Shown here: piece after piece, positions 27,301 to 33,731 of the stretch | Position numbering within the stretch: position 1 is the stretch's first letter | Layout: the number at the start of each line of letters is the position of its first letter | Position numbers and translations under genes: made by a program | Assembly (NCBI RefSeq): GCF_009711135.1 | Contig: NZ_WMIC01000004.1 | Coordinates: 310,001-374,000 of the forward strand | Direction: 5' to 3' | DNA: 64,000 nucleotides | DNA from: Flavobacterium sp. LC2016-01 | GTDB lineage: Bacteria; Bacteroidota; Bacteroidia; Flavobacteriales; Flavobacteriaceae | Notes under the pieces: generated by a model | What the model was told of the DNA's origin: nothing | Seen by the model: the letters and a program-made list of their open reading frames with translations, nothing else | Databases searched by the model: none

Positions 27301-28698
27301 ATGTCTTCAAAAAAGATAATAGAACACAGCGAAGCAGCAGCACGTTTTAACAAAGATGTGGAGCGCGTAAACTGGCATGATGAAACGCTTTGGTTTGTGC
27401 GCGAAAAGCGTGATAAATCGGCGCATCAGATTCAGGATTGGGAATTACTGCGCGAAACAGCTTCTAAAATCAAGAATAATGTGCTTTCTAATATTCACGA
27501 TTATTTAGTTGAATTTGAGGTAAATGCACATAAAAATGGCATAAAAGTACATTGGGCAGCCGATGCCAAAGAACATAACGAAATTGTGCATTCTATTTTG
27601 GTAAAACACGATGTAAAGCAAATGGTGAAATCAAAATCCATGCTTACAGAGGAATGCCATTTGAATGAATATTTAGCTGAAAATGGTGTTGAAGTTATCG
27701 ATTCCGATTTAGGAGAATATATTGTACAGCTTCGTAAAGAACCGCCGAGTCATATTGTTTTGCCGGCAATTCACCTTAAAAAAGAAGATGTAAGTGAAAC
27801 TTTTCATGAACATTTAGGTACAGAAAAAGGAAATTTTGATCCTCAATATTTAACCGAATCGGCACGACACCAACTTCGCGATACGTTTTTAACGCGAAAA
27901 GCAGCTTTGACCGGAGTTAATTTTGCTATTGCTGAAACTGGCGAAATTGTGGTTTGTACCAACGAAGGAAATGCTGATATGGGTGCGCATTTAGCCGATG
28001 TTCACATTGCCTGCATGGGTTTTGAAAAACTGATTCCGAAGAGAGAACATTTAGGTGTTTTCTTGAGATTATTGGCCAGAAGTGCAACCGGACAGCCGAT
28101 TACGACTTTTTCAAGCCATTTTAAAAAGCCAAGAGACGGCAAGGAAATTCATATTGTAATCGTTGATAATGGTCGTAGCACGCAATTAGGACGAGAAGAT
28201 TTTAGAAATTCATTAAAATGCATTCGCTGCGGAGCGTGTATGAATACGTGTCCGGTTTACAGAAGAAGCGGTGGACACAGTTATCATAATGCTGTTGCGG
28301 GACCAATTGGCTCTATTTTGGCACCAAATCTCGACATGAGCAAAAATGCCGATTTGCCTTTTGCTAGTACGCTTTGTGGTTCGTGTACTAATGTTTGTCC
28401 GGTAAAAATCGACATTCATGATCAATTGTATAAATGGCGTCAGGTTTTGGTAAAAGAAGGACATACGCCAACTTCAAAAACCATTGCAATGAAGACAATG
28501 GCAACTGTTTTAGCGAATCCGACAGTTTTTAATATCGCTGGAAAATCAGGGCGATTTGTAATGAAAAATGTTCCAGGTTTAGTCAATAATAAAATGAATA
28601 AATGGTACGATCAGCGTGAAATGCCTGCCGTTCCAGAAGAATCATTCAGAGAATGGTACAAGAAAAATTCAAGAGAAGCAAAAGAGAAAAGACAATGA
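27301..28698 (+). CDS. lutB: lactate oxidation iron-sulfur protein LutB
   Basis: The central subunit of the LutABC complex (LldF type), which carries electrons from L-lactate. The first 300 residues are a LUD domain. Two [4Fe-4S] motifs follow: CIRCGACMNTCPVYRR and CGSCTNVCPVKIDIH. The length of 465 residues is normal. Its stop overlaps the start of LutC by four bases (ATGA at 28695-28698), so the two are translationally coupled. It starts 39 bases after the GH28 gene. Confidence 0.93.
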   Translation: MSSKKIIEHSEAAARFNKDVERVNWHDETLWFVREKRDKSAHQIQDWELLRETASKIKNNVLSNIHDYLVEFEVNAHKNGIKVHWAADAKEHNEIVHSILVKHDVKQMVKSKSMLTEECHLNEYLAENGVEVIDSDLGEYIVQLRKEPPSHIVLPAIHLKKEDVSETFHEHLGTEKGNFDPQYLTESARHQLRDTFLTRKAALTGVNFAIAETGEIVVCTNEGNADMGAHLADVHIACMGFEKLIPKREHLGVFLRLLARSATGQPITTFSSHFKKPRDGKEIHIVIVDNGRSTQLGREDFRNSLKCIRCGACMNTCPVYRRSGGHSYHNAVAGPIGSILAPNLDMSKNADLPFASTLCGSCTNVCPVKIDIHDQLYKWRQVLVKEGHTPTSKTIAMKTMATVLANPTVFNIAGKSGRFVMKNVPGLVNNKMNKWYDQREMPAVPEESFREWYKKNSREAKEKRQ

Positions 28699-29282
28699 GC
28701 AGTAAAGCCGATATATTACAAAAAATAAAACAGAATCAGCCTGAATCTGTAACTGCTTTGCCAGACTTAAAAGTTTTAGGATCTGAAAAGTTTGATATTT
28801 TAGAGACTTATAAAACCGTACTGAAAAACATTGGAGGAAATCCCGTTGAAGTTTCAAATTATGAAGAAGTGATTTCGTATATCAAAGAGCATTATAATAT
28901 TGAAAAACGCATCGTTACAACACTTCCTGAACTTTCAGAAATTGCATCTTTAGACTGGACAAATGACGATCCGTATTCGCTAAAAGATGTTGAATTGACA
29001 GTTATAAAAGCGCATTTTGGTGTGGCCGAAAACAGTGCGCTTTGGGTAACAGATGATATTTTAGGACAGCGTGTTGCTCCATTTATCGCACAATATTTGG
29101 CGATTATTGTAAACAAAGAAAATATTTATCCAACAATGCATCAGGCATATGAAAAAATAGGAAATCAGGATTACGGTTTCGGAACTTTCATCGCTGGACC
29201 TTCAAAAACGGCTGATATTGAACAGTCTTTGGTTTTAGGAGCGCATGGTGCTAGAGGATTGATTGTTTTTATTTTAAACTAA
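28695..29282 (+). CDS. lutC: lactate utilisation protein LutC
   Basis: The third LutABC subunit (LldG type), a small LUD-domain protein of 195 residues. Typical blocks are HFGVAENSALWVTDDILGQR and FGTFIAGPSKTADIEQSLVLG. An in-frame ATG at 28653 lies inside lutB; I prefer 28695, which gives the usual N-terminus MSSKADILQKI and the ATGA overlap with lutB. A strong hairpin directly after the stop ends the operon. Confidence 0.92.
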   Translation: MSSKADILQKIKQNQPESVTALPDLKVLGSEKFDILETYKTVLKNIGGNPVEVSNYEEVISYIKEHYNIEKRIVTTLPELSEIASLDWTNDDPYSLKDVELTVIKAHFGVAENSALWVTDDILGQRVAPFIAQYLAIIVNKENIYPTMHQAYEKIGNQDYGFGTFIAGPSKTADIEQSLVLGAHGARGLIVFILN

Positions 29283-29286
29283 TTTT

Positions 29287-29348
29287 TCGCCACGAATTCA
29301 CGAATTATTTTTAAATCTAATTTCGTGAATTCGTGGCGATTTTTTTTT
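29287..29348 (+). terminator. terminator of the rhamnose/lactate operon
   Basis: TCGCCACGAATTCACGAA (29287-29304) pairs perfectly over 18 bp with 29322-29339, followed by a T-run. It lies 5 bases after the lutC stop, between convergent genes. Confidence 0.92.
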
Positions 29349-29377
29349 AAAATCCATTTAAATTGAAATGAAGATTG

Positions 29378-30592
29378 TTATTTTTTAATTACTTCAACGG
29401 CCAAGCTTTTTGATCTGTATTTATTAAAAGTTATAAAAATAATAGTTACAATTACGAGCAGTGAAAAATCGGCAACGCCTAATAATAATTGTGTTTTTAC
29501 TTCAAATAAATTAGCAAAACCATAGCTGAATATTGAGCTGATCATGTACATTACACCACCTGTAAGTCCGCTTGCGATTCCGGCATTTTTGGAGAAACGG
29601 CTCAAACAATATCCATAAATTATGTTGAAAATAAAACCGCCAGCAATATGAATTCCGATAATGAAACCAATTAATGTATAAAGATTACTTCCAAAAGAAG
29701 CCGTAAAAATCATCAGCAATACTAAAGTGATTTGAACGCCAAACGCAATACTGACTTTTTGAACTAAAGGCTTTTTAATGAGCGATTTTGCAATTATACC
29801 GCCTGTCATTAATGAAAAACCAGAAAGCAACGAACTGTATCCTGTAGTAATTGCAGTATAACCCAAAACGCGTTCAATAATAAAAGGACTCGATAAACTG
29901 TAAACGACAACCATTCCGAACGACATTCCGATAATAACAAGACCTAAGGTGAAATCTGCCGTTTGAAGCATTCCTTTGTACGTCTGTGCAATCAATTTTA
30001 ATTTAAAAGGATGATAATGTTTTAGGGATTCACCGCTATAAATAAGTTCCAGAATTAAAAACACTAAGGACAGACCGCCTAAGAAATAGAAATTAGATCT
30101 CCAGCCAAAGCTGTTTTCCAGATAACCACCTAAAAATGGCGCCATAATAGGAGCACAGGCCCAAATGATAGAAAACATACTGATATAACTTTTTAGTTTT
30201 TCGCCTGTAAACAAGTCAACAAAATAGGCTCGTTTTCCCACAACAATAAGTGCTATTGTAATTCCTTGAATAATTCGCATGGCGTAAATAACATAAATAT
30301 TAGGAACTAATGCGATTACAAAACTGGTAAGTGAAAATAGGGCAAGCGACGCAAGACTGATTTTATAACGCCCGAAACTGTCTAACAGGCTTCCTATAAA
30401 AAATTGGCTGATACCAACACTAAACATAAACAGCACCAGCGAAAGCTGTACAGCCGAAGCCGAAACATTCAAATCATTTGCCATTGCAGGCAAAGAAGGT
30501 AAATAAATATCTGTCGCAAAGCCAGATAAGGGAATCAATGCAAGGGCAAGTATAGTACTAAATCCCTTATGGTTTTCTTGTAAAATTCTCAT
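29378..30592 (-). CDS. MFS multidrug efflux transporter, Bcr/CflA type
   Basis: An inner-membrane drug/proton antiporter of the major facilitator superfamily, resembling the Bcr/CflA group. It has 404 residues with about twelve hydrophobic segments. Motifs near the N-terminus fit the group: SGFATDIYLPSLPAM in the first helix, then FFIGSLLDSFGRYKISLAS for the loop 2-3 signature. It lies 95 bases after a TetR gene and has its own copy of the TetR operator at 30650-30667. It is probably induced when the regulator binds a toxic compound. The substrate is not predictable. Confidence 0.87.
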   Translation of the reverse strand: MRILQENHKGFSTILALALIPLSGFATDIYLPSLPAMANDLNVSASAVQLSLVLFMFSVGISQFFIGSLLDSFGRYKISLASLALFSLTSFVIALVPNIYVIYAMRIIQGITIALIVVGKRAYFVDLFTGEKLKSYISMFSIIWACAPIMAPFLGGYLENSFGWRSNFYFLGGLSLVFLILELIYSGESLKHYHPFKLKLIAQTYKGMLQTADFTLGLVIIGMSFGMVVVYSLSSPFIIERVLGYTAITTGYSSLLSGFSLMTGGIIAKSLIKKPLVQKVSIAFGVQITLVLLMIFTASFGSNLYTLIGFIIGIHIAGGFIFNIIYGYCLSRFSKNAGIASGLTGGVMYMISSIFSYGFANLFEVKTQLLLGVADFSLLVIVTIIFITFNKYRSKSLAVEVIKK

Positions 30593-30649
30593 TTTCTTTT
30601 TCTTTAATTGTTTTTATTGTCTTTTCTATGAAATTTGTTTGATTTAAGA

Positions 30650-30667
30650 TTAGACCGAACGGTCTAA
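30650..30667. promoter_or_regulatory. TetR operator before the MFS gene
   Basis: TTAGACCGAACGGTCTAA is a palindrome with 8-bp perfect arms, 58 bases before the MFS start. The same AGACCGnnCGGTCT lies at 31298-31311 before the tetR-type gene. Confidence 0.85.
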
Positions 30668-30687
30668 AAAATAGTAAAAAAAATAGG

Positions 30688-31269
30688 TTATCGAACATAT
30701 CTTTTAAATTCCTCTTTTATGCTTTCTAAAACGATCAGCATTTGTGCATGATCACCACTTATTTTTTCACACAAAATTGCACCTTCAATCATGGCAAAAG
30801 TTTTAATGCTAAAATGTTGCGGATTAATTGCTGCATGTAATTCATTACTGTTTATTCCATCTTCCACTATAGTATAAAATCTTTTTTGAGCGGATTGGAT
30901 TGCTTTTTTTACATATTCTTTAACCGTTGGATTCGTATCATCAGCATCAACTCCAAAGTTTAAAATTGGGCAACCGTCCACCATTGTTTCGTCATTTCCG
31001 TATACATCCAATAAATTAAAAAGCTTTTCCTGCGCCGTTTTGCCTTTTGAGACTGCAGTATCTAATTTGTTAGCTAATTGCGCTCTTAAATAAATAAAGG
31101 ATTCAATGCAAATTTCTTCCTTGCTTTCAAAGTTTCCATAAATACCGCCTTTTGCAAGTTTTGTAGCTTCCATGATATCAGTGATAGAAGTTCCAGCCAT
31201 TCCTTTTTTATTAATAATTGGTGCCGATGCTTCTATGATAAATTGTCTCGTTCTTTCTGCTTTGCTCAT
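30688..31269 (-). CDS. TetR/AcrR family repressor
   Basis: A DNA-binding repressor of 193 residues. The N-terminal helix-turn-helix (TRQFIIEASAPIINKKG, TSITDIMEATKLAKGGIYGN, FESKEEICIES) is typical of the family. The C-terminal ligand domain resembles the TetR_C group with cysteine-containing DGCPILNFG. I chose the ATG at 31269, preceded by a GAGAAG purine run, over the upstream ATG at 31293. It is followed by the MFS pump on the same strand, and both have the same palindrome in front, so it probably represses itself and the pump. Confidence 0.9.
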   Translation of the reverse strand: MSKAERTRQFIIEASAPIINKKGMAGTSITDIMEATKLAKGGIYGNFESKEEICIESFIYLRAQLANKLDTAVSKGKTAQEKLFNLLDVYGNDETMVDGCPILNFGVDADDTNPTVKEYVKKAIQSAQKRFYTIVEDGINSNELHAAINPQHFSIKTFAMIEGAILCEKISGDHAQMLIVLESIKEEFKRYVR

Positions 31270-31290
31270 GATCTTCTCTTTTTGACACTG

Positions 31291-31321
31291 CAAATTTAGA
31301 CCGTTCGGTCTTTATTTGCAA
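31291..31321 (-). promoter_or_regulatory. promoter of the TetR gene
   Basis: On the minus strand a TTG (31321-31319) is followed after 20 bases by TAAATTTG (31298-31291), matching the Bacteroidota consensus. The operator occupies the spacer and touches the -7 box, which would let the repressor block it. Confidence 0.7.
31298..31311. promoter_or_regulatory. TetR operator before its own gene
   Basis: AGACCGTTCGGTCT is a perfect 14-base palindrome, 29 bases before the regulator start, equivalent to the site at 30650-30667. Confidence 0.87.
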
Positions 31322-31374
31322 TAATTTTAACTTTTTATTTTAAAATGAGGAATATTTTATAAAAGTTATTTGAT

Positions 31375-31405
31375 TTTTGAAGTCTTGATTTTTCGTTTAT
31401 ATTTG
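31375..31405 (+). promoter_or_regulatory. promoter of the small lipoprotein gene
   Basis: TTTTG ending at 31379, an 18-base spacer and TATATTTG at 31398-31405 match the Bacteroidota -33/-7 consensus. The start codon is 42 bases downstream. Confidence 0.7.
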
Positions 31406-31447
31406 TTTGAAACGAACAATATAACAATAGAAAAAACAACATAAAAA

Positions 31448-31762
31448 ATGAAAAATATAGTATTATTTTTAGTTGTTATCCTTTATTCTTGTAAATCAAA
31501 AAACTGCATAAGTACTAATAATAAATTAGTGGCTGAGTTTGAAAAAAATATAAAAATAGTCCAAACGGCACAAAAGAAGAAAAAGCTAAGAGTTGTAGAA
31601 TATAGAGAAGCTATTCTTTATTTGTCAAATACAACTGGCATCATGACTCTAGCAGATTATAGTGAACCCGTTGGATATTTAAATGATGAAGACTATAGAA
31701 GAGATATGAAATTATGGAAAAGATGGTTAAATGAAAATCGTTGTATAAGAGAGATTGAATAA
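31448..31762 (+). CDS. small lipoprotein, function unknown
   Basis: A protein of 104 residues with a lipoprotein signal (MKNIVLFLVVILYSC; lipobox LYSC), so it is likely anchored in the outer or inner membrane. The mature part is charged and helical (KIVQTAQKKKKLRVVEYRE, DDEDYRRDMKLWKRWLNEN). I do not recognise a family. It is the first of four small AT-rich genes in a row and has a good promoter. Its place next to coding-like remnants suggests it may be an orphan immunity-type protein, which is only an inference. Confidence 0.75.
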   Translation: MKNIVLFLVVILYSCKSKNCISTNNKLVAEFEKNIKIVQTAQKKKKLRVVEYREAILYLSNTTGIMTLADYSEPVGYLNDEDYRRDMKLWKRWLNENRCIREIE

Positions 31763-31823
31763 ATTGCCAGCTGGAGATATTTTTGATGAATCGAATTTGG
31801 ATAAACAACAAAAAAAGGTATAA
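31749..31823 (+). pseudogene. coding-like tail fragment before the 130-residue gene
   Basis: A short open frame with no start reads ERLNKLPAGDIFDESNLD followed by KQQKKV and a stop, ending 8 bases before the next ATG. It overlaps the end of the preceding gene in another frame. It may be the last residues of a decayed larger protein; it is too short to prove. Confidence 0.3.
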
Positions 31824-31831
31824 TAGACTAT

Positions 31832-32224
31832 ATGAATAAAATTAATTTTCCTGTTTTAAATATTTCTATAAATGAATTGAACTTAGAGAACGTGAGTGAA
31901 ATAATATTTTATGATATTTATTTTTATAGCAACTCTTATGATTTGTTTGAAAAATTAAGGTTAAATCATAAAATCGTAGATAGTAAAGGAAATATTTTTA
32001 AAATCGTCAAACTTCAAAAAAAAGAGAGGAACTGGATGAGCTTTTTTAAGCAATCGAAACACGAAATGATCTTTGAGTTATTGGAAGAGAAAATTGATTT
32101 AGATGATTTGAAAGATTTCATGTTGGAGAAAATGGCTAATCTTGAAGAAAATGAATATAAACTTAAGTGGATAGAAAATATAAAAAAAGCTAAAAATTTT
32201 GACGAGTTAATAAGGGGGGCGTAA
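31832..32224 (+). CDS. hypothetical cytoplasmic protein
   Basis: A protein of 130 residues with no signal or membrane segment. It starts MNKINFPVLNISINELNL and is rich in charged residues, with an acidic helical C-terminal half (ELLEEKIDLDDLKDF). I recognise no family. Size, charge and position among orphan genes are like those of immunity proteins of polymorphic toxin systems, but no toxin gene is visible nearby. It starts 69 bases after the preceding gene. Confidence 0.7.
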   Translation: MNKINFPVLNISINELNLENVSEIIFYDIYFYSNSYDLFEKLRLNHKIVDSKGNIFKIVKLQKKERNWMSFFKQSKHEMIFELLEEKIDLDDLKDFMLEKMANLEENEYKLKWIENIKKAKNFDELIRGA

Positions 32225-32243
32225 CGGTTGTGTCCAAAAGTAA

Positions 32244-32333
32244 CCCGTTAGCACAGATTGCAAATCTGCGCTAACGATTGTGGAGAGAAGATATGCACGA
32301 TCGGGATATGTTCCTGTTTCAGTAGAATACTAA
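32244..32333 (+). pseudogene. coding-like tail fragment before the 168-residue lipoprotein
   Basis: An open frame without a start ends ERRYARSGYVPVSVEY and a stop, 11 bases before the ATG at 32345. Its first half is the palindrome described above. It may be a decayed C-terminus of a larger protein, or chance. Confidence 0.28.
32246..32276. repeat. near-perfect palindrome CGTTAGC(A/G)CAGATT
   Basis: CGTTAGCACAGATT (32246-32259) and AATCTGCGCTAACG (32263-32276) pair over 14 bp with one wobble and a 3-base loop. It lies between two orphan genes and could be a small mobile palindrome or a terminator without a T-run. Confidence 0.8.
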
Positions 32334-32344
32334 TAAAATTGGAT

Positions 32345-32851
32345 ATGAAATATCGATATATTATAATATTATTTGCCTTGTGCTTTTTTTCTTGTTCAAA
32401 TCAACAAGAAAATTTTGTTAATCTCAATGGGATATGGATACCAAAATCGATTAATTGGAAAGAAGGCAGTTTTGAAATATTCTATGTTTATAATGACACA
32501 TGCTTCGCAAAGGTAGCTTCAACTCAGGTGTTGGTAGAAAACGATTCTATTAGTTTTATGAGTGAACCTGGTTTTATTCTTTCGGATGGAAAACTTAAAT
32601 GTAATGAAAAGAATGTTGCCATATCTTATAGGGTTTTATACCGTTTTATAAACATCGAAGGTGAAAAAATACCAAGTAATATAATTACAGACACCTTAAA
32701 ATTGAAAAAAGAGAAGGATATTGTGACATCGTTTAATTATCAAAATAAAGATTATATCCGTACAGATTATTTTACTACACAAAGTAAGGAACGAATGAAA
32801 TCAATTGCAATTAAATTTGCATCTAAACTGAAAGAAGAGTACAAACTATAA
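32345..32851 (+). CDS. lipoprotein, function unknown
   Basis: A protein of 168 residues with a lipoprotein signal (MKYRYIIILFALCFFSC; cysteine at residue 17). The frame opens further upstream at 32258, but only the ATG at 32345 gives a proper signal. The mature part looks beta-rich (NLNGIWIPKSINWKEGSFEI) and ends in a basic helix. It resembles small lipocalin-like lipoproteins of Bacteroidota in general shape; no family is assigned. Confidence 0.75.
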   Translation: MKYRYIIILFALCFFSCSNQQENFVNLNGIWIPKSINWKEGSFEIFYVYNDTCFAKVASTQVLVENDSISFMSEPGFILSDGKLKCNEKNVAISYRVLYRFINIEGEKIPSNIITDTLKLKKEKDIVTSFNYQNKDYIRTDYFTTQSKERMKSIAIKFASKLKEEYKL

Positions 32852-32871
32852 AAAAATCCTTCGCTCGCGCT

Positions 32872-32924
32872 AGCGGGGGGAACAAATATTGCCAATCACT
32901 CCTCCTCTAGACGGTCCTCGTTAA
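32872..32924 (+). pseudogene. coding-like tail fragment before the 131-residue lipoprotein
   Basis: A short frame ending QILPITPPLDGPR and a stop lies 10 bases before the next ATG, preceded by GC-rich text (CGCTCGCGCTAGCGGGG) unlike its AT-rich surroundings. It is a possible remnant of a larger gene. Confidence 0.28.
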
Positions 32925-32934
32925 AAATTAATAT

Positions 32935-33330
32935 ATGAACAATAAAATTTTATTATTTATCATAATTTTTATTTTTATTTCATGTAAGAATAAAGATGAT
33001 TTAGGGTTAACTAATCAAGCAAAAAAATGGGTTTATTATAATTCTCCAAGAGATTATAATAGAGATAGTGTAGGATTTATTATGTATTTAAAATTCTACA
33101 AAAAAGGAAAATGTGCGAATTTTTTCGTTGTTAATGATGAACAAGATTACAAGCCTGAAATGGATTGGAAATTTACAAAAAGTGATAGTACTTTAGAAAT
33201 TGGTGGCAACAGGTTTTTAGTTCGAAATATTTATACTGATAGTATCATTTTGAAGGATTTGAAATATAACAGAAAAGTTAAACTTTTAAATTGGAATGTT
33301 TTGAAAAAGAATCAAGAGATAAAGAAATAG
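32935..33330 (+). CDS. lipoprotein, function unknown
   Basis: A protein of 131 residues with a lipoprotein signal (MNNKILLFIIIFIFISC) followed by lysine and aspartate residues. The mature part is beta-rich with WKFTKSDSTLEIGGNRF, a layout seen in small lipocalin-like lipoproteins. No family is assigned. It is the last of the orphan genes before the HTCS. Confidence 0.75.
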   Translation: MNNKILLFIIIFIFISCKNKDDLGLTNQAKKWVYYNSPRDYNRDSVGFIMYLKFYKKGKCANFFVVNDEQDYKPEMDWKFTKSDSTLEIGGNRFLVRNIYTDSIILKDLKYNRKVKLLNWNVLKKNQEIKK

Positions 33331-33352
33331 TAAATTATGGTTTTTAATATAT

Positions 33353-33445
33353 AAAAAAATAGTAATTACCCTGCCAATTTTAGCAATAGATTGCAAGGAG
33401 AACAGGATAACAGAAAACTGTACCTGCTCCCCAAAGAGTTCCTAA
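33353..33445 (+). pseudogene. possible lipoprotein fragment
   Basis: The frame reads IYKKIVITLPILAIDCKENR then ITENCTCSPKSS and a stop. It looks like a degenerate lipoprotein start (hydrophobic run then cysteine), but no ATG begins it and the residue before the cysteine is unsuitable. It is weak evidence of another decayed small gene. Confidence 0.25.
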
Positions 33446-33731
33446 TGAAAAACAGACAAATGTCTCTGACTTTGCGTAATTTTTTATATGTATTTAGGTA
33501 TAAAACGCCTTAAAAGGTTTCTAACTTTTTTCTCTTCAAAAATCATTAAACAAGATTTCAAAATGTAAAAAAAACATTTTATAAGCAATCCTTTATTAAA
33601 ACTAAAAACGTAAGATTTAATCTTACACACTAATCATAAAATCAAAATTTTATGAATTGATTTTTGCAAAATTGCCATAAATAGGCTTATAATTGTGCTT
33701 TCTACACAAATTCACAAAAAAGCATACTATT
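33446..33731. other. intergenic region before the HTCS gene
   Basis: AT-rich text without a gene. It holds the palindrome GTAAGATT-T-AATCTTAC at 33610-33626. No -33/-7 promoter of good quality is visible, but the HTCS promoter must lie here. Confidence 0.4.

Noticed and set aside
28653..28694. Upstream in-frame ATG for LutC
   Set aside because: It adds residues read from inside lutB that do not fit the family start; the ATGA overlap at 28695 is the usual arrangement.
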